Assembly (NCBI RefSeq): GCF_029674545.1
Contig: NZ_CP121354.1
Span: 1,054,001-1,118,000 of the forward strand
Length of the DNA stretch: 64,000 nt
Origin: Mesorhizobium sp. WSM4904
GTDB lineage: Bacteria > Pseudomonadota > Alphaproteobacteria > Rhizobiales > Rhizobiaceae
Reading direction: 5' to 3'
In this document: positions 1 through 9,568 of the stretch, piece after piece
Layout: the number at the start of each line of letters is the position of its first letter
Numbering within the stretch: the stretch's first letter is position 1
The notes under the pieces: model-generated
Told to the model about the DNA's origin: nothing
What the model saw: only the letters and a program-made list of their open reading frames with translations
Database searches by the model: none
Made by a program: the position numbers and the translations under genes

Positions 1-310
1 CGCCCTTGTTGACCAGTGCGCCGTCCTGGAAGCTGACCTTGTCCAGATAGCCGCTGACGCGCGAACGGATGGCGACCTGGTCGACGGCTTCGAAGCGCCC
101 GACGAACTCGTCGTCTTCGACGATTTCACGCACCACCGGCTTGGCCGCTGTCACCACGGGTAGCTGCTGGTCCTGCGCAAACGCAATGCTGCTGAAAGCC
201 GTGCCGAGCAGGAATGCCGCCGACACGGCGGCGCGGGCAAGCCAACCGGGCGATCGACGGGGTCGCCCGGCCGCGTCGCGATGCAATTGCCCATTCCCTG
301 GGGTGTCCAT
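1..310 (-). CDS. RND efflux periplasmic adaptor (membrane fusion protein), N-terminal part
   Basis: Only the first 103 codons are in the window; the gene runs off the left edge. An ATG at 308-310 opens a reading frame with a basic N-terminus, a hydrophobic signal segment at about residues 25-42 ending in an Ala-Phe-Ala type cleavage site, and then a stretch (FVGRFEAVDQVAIRSRVSGY) typical of the first beta-barrel/lipoyl part of HlyD/AcrA adaptors. Such adaptors link an inner-membrane RND pump to an outer-membrane channel; the pump gene would be expected beyond base 1. The N-terminal extension is rather Arg-rich, so a later start is possible. The family assignment is firm, the substrate unknown. 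Confidence 0.8.
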   Translation of the reverse strand, partial: MDTPGNGQLHRDAAGRPRRSPGWLARAAVSAAFLLGTAFSSIAFAQDQQLPVVTAAKPVVREIVEDDEFVGRFEAVDQVAIRSRVSGYLDKVSFQDGALVNKG

Positions 311-589
311 TTGCGTCCCCACTCGCTGGACCCGGAGGTCGGTTGATCCGCTTCTACGCTAAGGCTTGTCGTCGAGATCAGAGCACTGCAGTGTTGTGCA
401 TGGCAACATGATCATTTTCCATGTGGGCTGAAATGTCCACCCTGTGGCTGCCCCGCCACCCGTCCTTGTTGCCGCCAAGATGGGGCGCCAACGGAATGGC
501 ACCTTTCTGGCCAGTTCGTCCCAGAACCGGACCGCCCGCTTCCGGCCTCATATCAGCGTCGAATCCTGCGGCTTGGATCGGGCGCCCAA
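311..589. other. Intergenic region, no gene seen
   Basis: This 279-base gap lies between the MFS gene and the adaptor gene, both on the minus strand. No convincing small gene, hairpin terminator or known repeat is visible. It presumably contains the promoter of the adaptor gene, but no clear -35/-10 pair could be assigned. Confidence 0.5.
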
Positions 590-1828
590 TCAATTCCGGC
601 TGTTGAGATGCCTCACCTGCCGCAGCGCCGGGAACAGATAGGCCCACAGCCCAGCAACCGCGACGGCGCCGATGCCGCCGACCACCACGGCGGGAACCGT
701 GCCGATCAAGGCCGCCATGGTGCCGGCGCGGAACTCGCCGACCTCGTTGGAGGCGCCGACGAAGACCTGGTTGACGGCGTTGACGCGGCCGCGCACCTCG
801 TCCGGCGTCCAGAGCTGGATCAGCGTCTCGCGGATATAGACGCTGAACATGTCGGTGGCGCCGAGCAGGGCGAGCGCCGCGATCGACAGCCAGGTGATGG
901 TCGAAACGCCGAACAGCACCGTGAAGGCACCGAACAGGGCGACGAAGCCCAGCATGACCTTGCCGGCATGGTCGCGGATCGGGTGGCCGGCGAGCCAGAC
1001 CGCCACGGCGATGGCGCCGATGCCGGGCGCCGAGCGTAAGAGGCCGAGGCCCCAAGGGCCAAGCTCCAGTATGTCGCGCGCATAGACCGGCAGCAGCGCC
1101 GAGGCGCCGGACAGAAGCACGGCGAAAAGGTCGAGCGAGATGGCGCCGAGCACGATCTTCTCGCTCCAGATATAGCCGAATCCGGCAAACAGCGTCTGCA
1201 TCGTCGGCTTGTCGGTGGCGGTCTGCTGGGCGGGCTTGGGAATGGTGAAGACGAGAAGCGCGGCGACGAGCATCAGGATCGCCGCGGTGGCGTAGGCCAC
1301 CTCCGCCGAAAGGCCGTAGAGCAGGCCGCCGGCGACCGGGCCGACGATGGTCGCCGTCTGCCAGGCGGACGAGTTCCAGGCGATCGCATTGGCGAAATGC
1401 TCAGGCGGCACGAGATTGGCGACCAGCGAGGACGATGCCGGCCCGTAGAAGGCGCGGGCGATGCCGAACAGGGCGAGCACGATGAAGATCGGCAGCGGGC
1501 TGCCAAGGCCGTGCAGCGTCAACAACAGGAGCATGAGCGCGCAGCCGGCTTCGACGAGCGACGACAATGTCATGATCAGGCGGCGGCCGAAGCGGTCCGC
1601 GACGACGCCGGTGACGAGCACCAGCAGCAACGAAGGCAGGAACTGGACGATGCCGACGATGCCGAGATCGAAGGGATTGCGCGTCAGGTCATAGATCTGC
1701 CAGCCGACGGCGACAGAGACGATCTGGGTGGCGAAAGTGGTGAGGAAGCGCGCCGTCCAGTAGCTGAGGTACGGTCGGTGCCGGAAAGCAGCGTAGCGCT
1801 GTTCGGGTGAAGTTGCTTCGATGGTCAT
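590..1828 (-). CDS. MFS transporter, EntS/DHA3-like
   Basis: A 412-residue hydrophobic protein with the length and pattern of a 12-helix major facilitator. The cytoplasmic loop after helix 2 has the motif-A-like sequence GVVADRFGRR at about residues 74-83. The N-terminus (region RPYLSYWTARFLTTFATQIV) resembles the EntS/enterobactin-exporter subgroup, and the start is the first ATG. It probably exports a small molecule across the inner membrane, but nothing nearby fixes the substrate. It ends about 280 bases upstream of the adaptor gene on the same strand, so the two are probably not one tight operon. Confidence 0.85.
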   Translation of the reverse strand: MTIEATSPEQRYAAFRHRPYLSYWTARFLTTFATQIVSVAVGWQIYDLTRNPFDLGIVGIVQFLPSLLLVLVTGVVADRFGRRLIMTLSSLVEAGCALMLLLLTLHGLGSPLPIFIVLALFGIARAFYGPASSSLVANLVPPEHFANAIAWNSSAWQTATIVGPVAGGLLYGLSAEVAYATAAILMLVAALLVFTIPKPAQQTATDKPTMQTLFAGFGYIWSEKIVLGAISLDLFAVLLSGASALLPVYARDILELGPWGLGLLRSAPGIGAIAVAVWLAGHPIRDHAGKVMLGFVALFGAFTVLFGVSTITWLSIAALALLGATDMFSVYIRETLIQLWTPDEVRGRVNAVNQVFVGASNEVGEFRAGTMAALIGTVPAVVVGGIGAVAVAGLWAYLFPALRQVRHLNSRN

Positions 1829-1984
1829 GATTCAAGGGCCCCGTTGCGGCATTGGCCGGCGGGGCACTTCCACGGCGGGCGCTGGTCCGGCCGGAGACCC
1901 TTAACCCAGTTCGTCCCGTTGCGCGCGCAAAAAATCCGCGCCGGATGAAGGAATCCGGAATTTTCATTCGCCATGGAACGAGGA

Positions 1985-3085
1985 TTAACCTCTCAATGCG
2001 GCTGAAATGGCCTTGAGCCCGCCGCGCAGCTCCGCTTCCTTCGGCCAGCCGAAGCCGACGCGGAAGAAGCGCTTCGGCATTTCGAACCAGTGGCCGGGGC
2101 CGACATAGGTACCGTGATCCTCGAGGAGCCTGGCGTAGAAGCGGTCGAGGTCGAAGCCGGCGTCGACGTTCAGCCGCGGGAAGCCGACGACACCGCCTTT
2201 CGGCCGCACCCAGTCGACCAGCGGCTCGCCGTCGATCCAGGCCTGGACGATGTCGCGCCGTTTCGCCATGTCGGGCAGCAGCGACTTGAGGAAGGCGTCG
2301 CGGCGTTCCAGCATGGCGCGTGCGATCGCCTCGTCGATGACGCTGCCGCAGATGCCGATCTGCTCCTTGGCGGCGAGGAAAGTCTCCTGCAGCGCCTTGT
2401 CCCTGGTGACCAGCCAGCCGATGCGGATGCCTGGGATGCCGAAGGCCTTGGACAGGGAGGAGACGCCGATGGCGGCGGGACTGAGCGATGCCGCCGAGGG
2501 CAGCCGCTCGCCATAGGAAAGGTCGCGATAGGTCTCGTCGACCAGCAGCCGGCAGCGCCGGCTTTCGGCAAGCGCGATCAGCGCGTCGAGATCGGCGCGG
2601 CTCATCATCGTGCCGGTCGGGTTGTGCGGGCAGGTGACGCTGATCAGCCTGGTGTTCGGCCGCACGGCTGCCGCGACACGTTCGACGTCGATCGCGAAAC
2701 CGCTGTCGAAATCGAGATCGACATAGCCGATGGCGCAGCCGATCGCCTTGGGCGTCTCTATGTTGGTGGCGTAGTTCGGCCGCACGACGACGAGATGGTC
2801 GTCGGCCGAAAGCAGCGAGGTGGCGATGATGAACAGCGCGCCGGCGGCGCCCGCGGTCACCAGCACGTCGTCAGGGGACAGCCCTTCGTCCTGGCCGGCT
2901 ATCAGCGCGCGCAGTTCCTTGTCGCCGCGATGCTCGCCGTAGAACAGGGTGAGATCGGGCAGCGACAGCCCGATGTCGGAGAACTTCCGGTCGGCGATCG
3001 AGCTTTCGGAAAGATTGTAGCGGATCCGGTCGTAGCCGTATTCCTCCGGCGCTTCCTTCTCGATCACCATCCTTGCGTAGTTCAT
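1985..3085 (-). CDS. Pyridoxal-phosphate aminotransferase, class I/II
   Basis: A 366-residue fold-type I aminotransferase. Visible landmarks are the CPHNPTG motif (Asn about 155), an Asp-Glu-Thr-Tyr block (Asp about 183, Tyr about 186) and the PLP lysine in SSLSKAFG (Lys about 213), followed by an Arg-rich GIRIGW segment. The ATG at 3085 is chosen because the Shine-Dalgarno-like GGGGGAG sits directly upstream; a TTG five codons earlier would place that sequence inside the gene. The amino-acid substrate cannot be told from sequence. It lies downstream of mucR on the same strand, but a terminator hairpin separates them. Confidence 0.87.
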   Translation of the reverse strand: MNYARMVIEKEAPEEYGYDRIRYNLSESSIADRKFSDIGLSLPDLTLFYGEHRGDKELRALIAGQDEGLSPDDVLVTAGAAGALFIIATSLLSADDHLVVVRPNYATNIETPKAIGCAIGYVDLDFDSGFAIDVERVAAAVRPNTRLISVTCPHNPTGTMMSRADLDALIALAESRRCRLLVDETYRDLSYGERLPSAASLSPAAIGVSSLSKAFGIPGIRIGWLVTRDKALQETFLAAKEQIGICGSVIDEAIARAMLERRDAFLKSLLPDMAKRRDIVQAWIDGEPLVDWVRPKGGVVGFPRLNVDAGFDLDRFYARLLEDHGTYVGPGHWFEMPKRFFRVGFGWPKEAELRGGLKAISAALRG

Positions 3086-3128
3086 GGCCTGCTCCCCCAA
3101 ATGTTCGGCCTATCCAAGCCATAAAAGT

Positions 3129-3166
3129 GAGAAGCCTGCCAAGGCGGATTCGCCGGCAGGCTTCTC
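3129..3166 (-). terminator. Rho-independent terminator after mucR
   Basis: The arms GAGAAGCCTGCC (3129-3140) and GGCAGGCTTCTC (3155-3166) form a perfect 12-bp stem with a 14-base loop. Read on the minus strand, the stem is followed by ACTTTTAT, which suits intrinsic termination of the mucR transcript before the aminotransferase gene. Confidence 0.72.
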
Positions 3167-3221
3167 AACCATTCGTTTCAGGCAATCCCTGGGCGGAAGG
3201 CTACGGCGAAAGCGCCGAGCC

Positions 3222-3252
3222 CAACCGTTACGCACTTTTCCTGGAATTGCGC
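3222..3252. repeat. Fragment of dispersed repeat family A
   Basis: The stretch containing ACGCACTTTTCCTGGAATTG matches the right end of the fuller copies at 17591-17691 and 54330-54448. It is a truncated copy between the mucR stop and the terminator. Other fragments of this family occur at about 30942-30973, 49083-49126 and 52962-52986. Confidence 0.6.
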
Positions 3253-3280
3253 CGACGCAGCGGCGGAGGCAGGTTCTGCC

Positions 3281-3742
3281 TCAGGCGGTGGCTTTCGCCC
3301 TTCTTCCCCTGGCAGGCCTGGCGGGCGCCGCTTCCGCCTTGCGGCCGAGACCGATCGACTTGGCGAGCTCCGAGCGCGAGGCCGCATAGTTGGGGGCGAC
3401 CATCGGGTAGTCTGCCGGCAACCCCCATTTGGTGCGGTAGGCTTCCGGCGTCAGCCCGAAATGAACGCCGATGTGGCGTTTCAGCGATTTGAACTTCTTC
3501 CCGTCCTCGAGGCAGATGATGTAGTCGGGTGTCACCGAGCGGCGGGGATTGACCGCGGGGGTGGGCGGCGGCGCGGCCGGTGCCTGCGGCTGAGCAAGTC
3601 CGCCGATCGAGGCGGCGACGCTGGCAATGAGCTCGCTCAGACCTGCTACGGGCAGGCTGTTCTTCGCGACATAGGCCGATACAATATGAGCGGTCAGCTC
3701 GAGCAGGTCGGCCGCCTTCGGTGTGTTGGTGTCCTCGTCCAC
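3281..3742 (-). CDS. mucR: MucR/Ros family transcriptional regulator
   Basis: A 153-residue protein with the N-terminal oligomerisation region of MucR (TPKAADLLELTAHIVSAYVA) and a C-terminal Ros-type DNA-binding domain (CLEDGKKFKSLKRHIGVHFG, then LTPEAYR). The GTG at 3742 is chosen because ACGGAGGA lies six bases upstream; the longer open frame adds unrelated residues. MucR proteins are global H-NS-like repressors of exopolysaccharide, motility and virulence or symbiosis genes in rhizobia. In the zinc-binding position only one Cys is present and the second is Asp (CLED), as in other rhizobial MucR proteins. The C-terminal 25 residues are Ala/Arg-rich. Confidence 0.92.
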   Translation of the reverse strand: MDEDTNTPKAADLLELTAHIVSAYVAKNSLPVAGLSELIASVAASIGGLAQPQAPAAPPPTPAVNPRRSVTPDYIICLEDGKKFKSLKRHIGVHFGLTPEAYRTKWGLPADYPMVAPNYAASRSELAKSIGLGRKAEAAPARPARGRRAKATA

Positions 3743-3936
3743 GTCATTCCTCCGTCTATGCCGCATGGTTCCGAAAATCAGGATATATATCGAGGCGTTG
3801 CCGCATCCCTTTTCCGCGTCCAGGCGACGCGATATGCGGCAGGCCGGCGAATTCCTAGTCGGCAAATCTGACCAGCGCAACGATCAGTCGCGCGGTTACA
3901 CGTTATTTTGAACAACTATACTGGAATGAAATAATA

Positions 3937-4641
3937 TCAGACGATCAGCGCCTTGTCGCGCCATAGTCGAAATCCGCCTTCGAAGGCGCGGGTGTTGTCG
4001 CCACGCCTGGATTTTTCCGGCAATTCATCGAGTTTTTCGACGTTGCCGCCGCCGATAACCACATAGTCGGGCTGCAAGGCGGCACGAAGCCTGTTTACGA
4101 CGTCGAAAACGTATTTGCGCCATTTTTTCTTGCCGTGCTTCACCAGTCCGCGTTCGCCGACATAGTCCTCGAAGCTGCAACCTTTCTTGTAGGGAAGATG
4201 GGCAAGCTCCATCGGCTGGCCGACATGGTCGAGGATCATTGCCGCGCCCAGACCCGTGCCCAGGCCAAGGAACAGCATGCGGCCGCCCTCGTAACTGCCG
4301 ATCGCCTGCAGCAGCGCGTCATTGACGACCTTGACCGGCTTGCCGAAAGCGGCGGCGAAATCGTAGCCGTTCCAGCCCTTGCCGAGATTGAAGGGATCGA
4401 GCGAAGGCTTGTTGTCCTTGACCGGGCCGGGATAGCCCATCGAAATGACGTCGTAGTCCAGCCCCTCGGCCAATTTCTTCACCGACGCGACGACCTGCTC
4501 GGGCGTCAGGCCGGGCCCTGACTCGGTGCGGCGCACCTCGCCGCCGGCGCTGGTGAGGATCTTCACGCGAGAGCCGCCGACGTCGATGGTGAGCACGATC
4601 TGCTCGCTTGCTGCCGCGGCCGGTTTTGTTGCTTTCGCCAT
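3937..4641 (-). CDS. ROK-family glucokinase, polyphosphate-glucokinase-like
   Basis: A 234-residue ROK sugar kinase. It has the phosphate-binding motif IDVGGSRVK near residue 19, GYPGPV, the catalytic-base motif VVNDA, GLGTGLGAA, and the segment ELAHLPYKKG, which aligns with the glucose/polyphosphate region of actinobacterial polyphosphate glucokinases. The length is closer to those enzymes (about 250-270 aa) than to ordinary ROK glucokinases (about 300). It starts 14 bases after zwf and closes the gnd-zwf-kinase operon. It should make glucose 6-phosphate for zwf; whether the phosphate donor is ATP or polyphosphate cannot be decided from sequence. Confidence 0.83.
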   Translation of the reverse strand: MAKATKPAAAASEQIVLTIDVGGSRVKILTSAGGEVRRTESGPGLTPEQVVASVKKLAEGLDYDVISMGYPGPVKDNKPSLDPFNLGKGWNGYDFAAAFGKPVKVVNDALLQAIGSYEGGRMLFLGLGTGLGAAMILDHVGQPMELAHLPYKKGCSFEDYVGERGLVKHGKKKWRKYVFDVVNRLRAALQPDYVVIGGGNVEKLDELPEKSRRGDNTRAFEGGFRLWRDKALIV

Positions 4642-4655
4642 CCGTTGCCTCCGAA

Positions 4656-6032
4656 TTATTTCGTCGGGTTGATCCAGCCATTGGGTGGGCCGAAGCCGTT
4701 CATGGCGTCAGCCGGTCCCCAGCTCTTCGGCTCGTAGATTTGCGGCGGCGTGGTGTCGCCAAGCACGGGGCCGACGATGCGCCAGGCGAGTTCGGCCGCG
4801 TCCTGGCGCGTGAAGAGCTGGCCGTTGCCGTTCATCGCGTCGCCGATCAGCCGCTCGTAGGGTGGCATGTCGCCCTTGGTGTCGTCGAGCGCGGTGAGCT
4901 CGACCTGCTCGCCGACCATGTCGTCGCCGGCGATCTTGCGCTGCGCGCCGATCGAGATCGCCACCTGCGGGTCAATGCGGAAACGGACATAGTTGGCATC
5001 GCCCGGCTTGATCGGGTCGAAGACGTCGAGCGGCGGCCGCTTCATCCGCACGATCACTTCGGTGGCGTGCACCGGCATGTTCTTTCCGGCGCGAATGAAG
5101 AAGGGAACGTCCCGCCAGCGCCAGGTGTCGACGAAGAAACGTACCGCGGCGAAGGTCTCGACCGGGGAGTTCGGCCGCACGCCGGGCTCGGCCAGATAGC
5201 CGTCGAACTGACCGCGCACGACATCGTCCTTGGTCAACGTGCGGATGGCGCGGAGCACCTGCACCTTCTCGTCGATCAGGTCGTCGGCCGAGCGGCCGAC
5301 TGGCGGCTCCATGGCTAAAAGCAAAAGGATGTTGAGCAGATGGTTCTCGATGACGTCGCGGATGCAGCCGACATCGTCATAGAACTTGCCGCGGCCTTCG
5401 ATGCCGAAATCCTCGGCCATAGTGATCTGCACGCTCTCGACGAAATTGCGGTTCCAGATCGGCTCGAGGAAGGAATTGGCGAAGCGGAAATAGAGCAGGT
5501 TCTGGATCGCTTCCTTGCCGAGGTAATGGTCGATGCGGAAGATCGACTGCTCGTCGAACACCAGATGCAGCACGCGGTTCAGCCAGCGCGCCGACTGCAG
5601 ATCGTGGCCGAACGGCTTTTCCACCATCAGCCGCGCGCCGCGCGCGGTGCCGGACTGCTCCAGCCCCTGGACGACGGTCTCGAACATGGTCGGAGGGACG
5701 GCCATGTAGTGCAGCGGATGCTGCGCAGCGCCGAGCGCGGTCTTCAATCTCTCGAAGGTGGCCGGGTCTCGATAGTCGCCGCTGACATAGCGCAGCAGCG
5801 AGGCGAGCTTGCCGAACACCTTGTCGTCGACGGCGCCCAGCGTATTGACGATGCCGTCGCGGGCACGGTCCACCAGCTTGCCAACGTCCCAGGGGTCGAA
5901 GGCGACGCCGATCACCGGCTCGGCCAACGTCCCCTTGGCGACCATATGGTACAGCGCCGGAAATATCTTCTTGTGCGCAAGGTCGCCGGTCGCCCCGAAA
6001 AGCACCAGCGTGTCGGACCTCTCCTGGCTCAT
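4656..6032 (-). CDS. zwf: Glucose-6-phosphate 1-dehydrogenase
   Basis: A 458-residue protein that oxidises glucose 6-phosphate to 6-phosphogluconolactone. The N-terminal nucleotide-binding motif is FGATGDLA (residues 12-19), and the substrate/catalytic motif RIDHYLGKE spans 166-174. The ATG at 6032 follows GAGAGG at good distance and leaves only 13 bases after gnd; the longer open frame overlaps the end of gnd. It is the middle gene of gnd-zwf-glucokinase. The operon contains no pgl (6-phosphogluconolactonase) gene. Confidence 0.97.
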   Translation of the reverse strand: MSQERSDTLVLFGATGDLAHKKIFPALYHMVAKGTLAEPVIGVAFDPWDVGKLVDRARDGIVNTLGAVDDKVFGKLASLLRYVSGDYRDPATFERLKTALGAAQHPLHYMAVPPTMFETVVQGLEQSGTARGARLMVEKPFGHDLQSARWLNRVLHLVFDEQSIFRIDHYLGKEAIQNLLYFRFANSFLEPIWNRNFVESVQITMAEDFGIEGRGKFYDDVGCIRDVIENHLLNILLLLAMEPPVGRSADDLIDEKVQVLRAIRTLTKDDVVRGQFDGYLAEPGVRPNSPVETFAAVRFFVDTWRWRDVPFFIRAGKNMPVHATEVIVRMKRPPLDVFDPIKPGDANYVRFRIDPQVAISIGAQRKIAGDDMVGEQVELTALDDTKGDMPPYERLIGDAMNGNGQLFTRQDAAELAWRIVGPVLGDTTPPQIYEPKSWGPADAMNGFGPPNGWINPTK

Positions 6033-6045
6033 GCCGCCTCTCCCC

Positions 6046-7059
6046 TCACGCGCCGGTCTTCGGCTTCTCGACATGGCCGCCGAAGGCATAGCGCATGGCG
6101 GACAAAAGCTTGTCGGCAAAAGCGGATTCACCCTGCGAGGAGAAGCGGTCGAACAGCGCCGAGGAGAGCACCGGCGCCGGAACGCCGGTGTCGATCGCCG
6201 CCTTGAGCGTCCAGCGGCCCTCGCCGGAATCGGAGACGCGACCGCCGTATTGGGCGAGCGTCGGATCGTTCTTCAGCGCGCCGGCGGTGAGATCGAGCAG
6301 CCAGGAGCCGATGACGCTGCCATGCCGCCAGACCTCGGCCACGGCGGGCAGATCGATGTCGAATTGGTAATATTGCGGATTTTCGAGCGGGCTGGTTTCC
6401 GCGTCCGCCGTCCGGTCGCGTTTGCCGGCGTTGGCCGATTTCAGGATGTTGATGCCTTCGGCATAGGCGGCCATGACGCCGTATTCGATGCCGTTGTGCA
6501 CCATCTTGACGAAATGGCCGGCGCCGCTCGGCCCGCAATGCAGATAGCCGTAAGGCGCCGTTCCGGCGTCCTTCGGCGGGTTGGAGCCCGGGTCGGCGCC
6601 CGGCGCCAGCGTGGCGAAGACCGTATCGAGGTGCTGCACCGCTTCATCAGGCCCGCCGATCATCAGGCAGTAGCCGCGTTCCAGCCCCCAGACGCCGCCG
6701 CTGGTGCCGACATCGACGAAGCTGATGCCTTTGGTGGCAAGCTTCGCGGCCTGGTCGACGGCGTCATGATAATAGGAATTGCCGCCATCGATGATGATGT
6801 CGCCAGGCTCCATGAGCGCCGCCACCTGGTCGACGATCCTGCCGGTGATCGCGGCCGGCAGCATCAGCCAGGCGCAGCGCGGCTTGGCAAGCTTGGCGAC
6901 GAACTCCTCCAGCGAGGCGGCGCCGATGGCGCCGTCCTTGACCATGCCGGCGACGCTTGCCGAGTTGATGTCGTAGACGACGCATTCGTGGCCGTCGCGC
7001 ATCAGGCGCCGCACCATGTTGGCGCCCATCCTGCCCAGTCCCATCATTCCGATCTGCAT
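6046..7059 (-). CDS. gnd: 6-phosphogluconate dehydrogenase, decarboxylating (short form)
   Basis: A 337-residue enzyme converting 6-phosphogluconate to ribulose 5-phosphate and CO2. It has the dinucleotide motif GLGRMGANM at residues 8-16, DGGNSYYHD, and the catalytic [19 protein letters not shown]. The length marks the short (GntZ/YqeC-like) class rather than the 470-residue enterobacterial type, and this class is often NAD-linked. It is the first gene of the gnd-zwf-kinase operon. Confidence 0.95.
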   Translation of the reverse strand: MQIGMMGLGRMGANMVRRLMRDGHECVVYDINSASVAGMVKDGAIGAASLEEFVAKLAKPRCAWLMLPAAITGRIVDQVAALMEPGDIIIDGGNSYYHDAVDQAAKLATKGISFVDVGTSGGVWGLERGYCLMIGGPDEAVQHLDTVFATLAPGADPGSNPPKDAGTAPYGYLHCGPSGAGHFVKMVHNGIEYGVMAAYAEGINILKSANAGKRDRTADAETSPLENPQYYQFDIDLPAVAEVWRHGSVIGSWLLDLTAGALKNDPTLAQYGGRVSDSGEGRWTLKAAIDTGVPAPVLSSALFDRFSSQGESAFADKLLSAMRYAFGGHVEKPKTGA

Positions 7060-7110
7060 GGTGTCATCCTAATAGCTTGAGGAAAGAATCTTACTGGCTC
7101 TGTTCGTTTT

Positions 7111-7160
7111 GATCATGGTCTCGGTCCGAAAACCGGTTCCCACTTTTCGGGACCATGATC
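7111..7160. repeat. Short palindromic repeat (family F)
   Basis: GATCATGGTC (7111-7120) and GACCATGATC (7151-7160) are perfect inverted arms around a core with TCCGAAAACCGGTTCCCACT. This type of 50-bp palindrome is common between genes in rhizobia. Here it separates the glucoamylase stop from gnd and could act as a transcription or mRNA boundary. Confidence 0.6.
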
Positions 7161-9568
7161 TAGTCCGAAAGATCGATGCCGACGGTGAAGTCGACATTCT
7201 CCCAGCGGCTGGCTTCGGGCCAGAAAAAAGTGAAGACGATCGTCGATCCCGCCTGTAAACCGGCGACGGCCAGGTCGACCAGATGGACGCCGAAGGCGTT
7301 TTCGGCCGTCTTGTCGTCATGCACCGTCAGCCATTTGTCGCTGCTCCAGTGGACCACGCCGCGGGCGGCGAGCTCAACGCGCAGCACCTTGCCGGCGGGG
7401 ATGGAGCGGATCTTGTTGTTGAAGCGCCAGATCCTGAAGGGCGACACTGTCTTGCCCTTGATGTAGCGCTCGACGCCTTGCGGCGGCAGGTCGAAGACCG
7501 CGCCGTCACGCAGCGAGCGCAACAGCTTGATGTGCTCGGCATGCGCCCAGACCAGCGGCATGGCGCTGCCGGAAGGCGCGCCGAGCCGCAATTCGCGCTC
7601 CGCTATGTCGGGTTTGTCCCAGACCTGCTCCGGCAGAAGGCCGCCCACACCCGCCGAGCGCTCGAAGGTATCGAGCAGTTCGGCCGCCTTGTCGGCCCGC
7701 CCCGCGGCCAGCTCGTAATGGGCGCGTTCGCCCGTGAGCAGCGGCCATGGCCGGCCTTGGCCGGTGCCGTCGAAAGGCCAGCCGTCCTCGTGCTCGCCAT
7801 AGCCGTCGCCGGTGTAGCGGTACCAGAGCGGACCTTGCGGCAAAGCGCAGCGCAGCGTGGCGTCGATTGCCCTGACGGTGCTCAAGATGCGCGGATCGTC
7901 GGCGGCTCTCAGGCCGAAGCGAACCAGCGCCAGCGCGTCGGGGCTTATGACGGCTTCGGCCGGCCTGTCGCCGTCGCCGGGCGGCCGGTTCTTGATCGGC
8001 ACGAAGCCGTCCTTGGGCGAAGCGGCGCCGGCAGCGTCGGGCGGCGCGATGCGGACATAGTAGCCATCGATGCGTTCCCTGGCGCAGAGCTCGGTGCCGG
8101 TGACATAGGTCCAGCGCTCGATCTCCCCGTTCCAGCAGTCGGCGGTCTCGCGGAGATAGTTTGCCGGCTCATTTTTATCGCAAGCGTCGAGCATGTCGGC
8201 CGCCGCGAGCAGCGCCGCGATCTCGACGGCCAACGTGAACGGGCTGTAGCCGGCGTCCTCTTCCCAGCGGTCCTCGCCGGTGACCGGGCCGTTGCGCACG
8301 ACATAGGAGGCAGCGCTTTCGATCATGGCCAGGAACTCGCGGAGCTTCGCGCGCGGCAGATGGCCAGCACGGCGAAGGGCATCGGCGAGCAGCAGCGGAA
8401 ATGCGCATTCATCCATCTGGATGCCTGGCCAATAGGGCGTTCCGCTCGACCAGCAATTTTGCGGCCAATGACCGTCCGGCTGCTGGATCGAGCGGAGATA
8501 GGTCAGGATCTCGAGCGCCTGCCTGGCGTCACCGGCGGCGAGGAAGCCGCCCGCCGTCTCGACAAGGTCGCGCGGCCAGACCAGATGATAGCCGCCGAGA
8601 TCGTCGTCGCCCTTGTTGAACCCCCAGGGGATCGAAAGGCTGGCGACGGCCGCTCCGGGCCTGGCGATCGACAGATGCGAGGCGAGCACCGCGGCGCCGA
8701 CACGGTAGCTGTTGAGGCCGGAGGCGGCCTGCCGGTCGAGCTTTTCCAAGCCGGCCTGGAATTTCCGCCAGTTGGCGGCATAGGTTTCCGCGGCAGCCTC
8801 GAAGCCGTCCTCCAAACTTGCCAGCGCGATCTCCGCCGCCTCTTCCGGCCAGGCGCCGAAGCCAAGCGCCAGCAAGGCCGTGCCGGTGCCTGCCGAGAAG
8901 CCGATCTCGCCGGTCAGCGCCACATTGCCGTCCTCCGCCCGCTGGCAGGCCGGGTCGAGCGCGCCGCCGCTGCGGAGCTGCTGCCAGCCGTCGGAGACGC
9001 CGACATAACCGGCCGAGCAGGCGCCCCAGGGCAGCGAGGCGGCAAGCGCGACCGAAACGCCGCGACCTGACGCAAACAGAATGCGCTCTCCCTTATGCTC
9101 GCCGACCCAGGCCGTGTTGCCCATGCCGGCATTGACGAGGTGCGGCGCGAGCAGCGCGTAGACGCGGTAGTCCGAAGCCGAGCCTTTGAGCGCCGCGAAG
9201 GTGATTTCCTGCAGCAGGACGGGGCGTTTCGGATCCGTAACGATGCGCTTTTCCAGCCGGTAGGAACCATCGACCGCCGTGTTGGCCAGGCGGTAGGCCG
9301 GCACGCCGCTCTCGAAGGGCTCGACCACGTGCAGCGTATCGCGCTTCTCTTCCGAGAAGGAGCCGCCAGGACCGGTGACCATCAGCCCCATGTCGCGCGT
9401 GCAGGTGCTGTCGAGGCGCGGGTAATAGATCTCGTTCAATATGTGGCTGATGGTGAACCAGAGCGGGCTTCTCGCCGAAAGCGCTGTGCCGACGCCGCTC
9501 TTGGCGCTTGACGTCCAGCGCGCGGGTATCCCTGGGGCGCCCTGAGCAACGGTCGGCGTCACTGCCAT
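7160..9568 (-). CDS. Glucan 1,4-alpha-glucosidase (glucoamylase), GH15
   Basis: An 802-residue GH15 enzyme releasing glucose from alpha-1,4-glucans. The N-terminal beta-sandwich is followed by the catalytic (alpha/alpha)6 barrel with YHLVWPRDLVETAGG, the general acid in IQMDECAFPL (Glu about 387) and the general base in LLPEQVWDKPD (Glu about 647). No export signal is apparent, so it may act on intracellular glucan. The ATG at 9568 is preferred because GGAGG lies seven bases upstream; an ATG at 9586 is an alternative. It lies just upstream of gnd-zwf-glucokinase on the same strand, which would feed released glucose into the pentose phosphate or Entner-Doudoroff route. Confidence 0.9.
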   Translation of the reverse strand: MAVTPTVAQGAPGIPARWTSSAKSGVGTALSARSPLWFTISHILNEIYYPRLDSTCTRDMGLMVTGPGGSFSEEKRDTLHVVEPFESGVPAYRLANTAVDGSYRLEKRIVTDPKRPVLLQEITFAALKGSASDYRVYALLAPHLVNAGMGNTAWVGEHKGERILFASGRGVSVALAASLPWGACSAGYVGVSDGWQQLRSGGALDPACQRAEDGNVALTGEIGFSAGTGTALLALGFGAWPEEAAEIALASLEDGFEAAAETYAANWRKFQAGLEKLDRQAASGLNSYRVGAAVLASHLSIARPGAAVASLSIPWGFNKGDDDLGGYHLVWPRDLVETAGGFLAAGDARQALEILTYLRSIQQPDGHWPQNCWSSGTPYWPGIQMDECAFPLLLADALRRAGHLPRAKLREFLAMIESAASYVVRNGPVTGEDRWEEDAGYSPFTLAVEIAALLAAADMLDACDKNEPANYLRETADCWNGEIERWTYVTGTELCARERIDGYYVRIAPPDAAGAASPKDGFVPIKNRPPGDGDRPAEAVISPDALALVRFGLRAADDPRILSTVRAIDATLRCALPQGPLWYRYTGDGYGEHEDGWPFDGTGQGRPWPLLTGERAHYELAAGRADKAAELLDTFERSAGVGGLLPEQVWDKPDIAERELRLGAPSGSAMPLVWAHAEHIKLLRSLRDGAVFDLPPQGVERYIKGKTVSPFRIWRFNNKIRSIPAGKVLRVELAARGVVHWSSDKWLTVHDDKTAENAFGVHLVDLAVAGLQAGSTIVFTFFWPEASRWENVDFTVGIDLSD

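Noticed and set aside
7283..9070. A 595-codon open frame on the plus strand opposite the glucoamylase gene
   Set aside because: It is the antisense shadow of a high-GC gene with clear GH15 motifs; the translation is Arg/Ala/Gly-rich with no family features.
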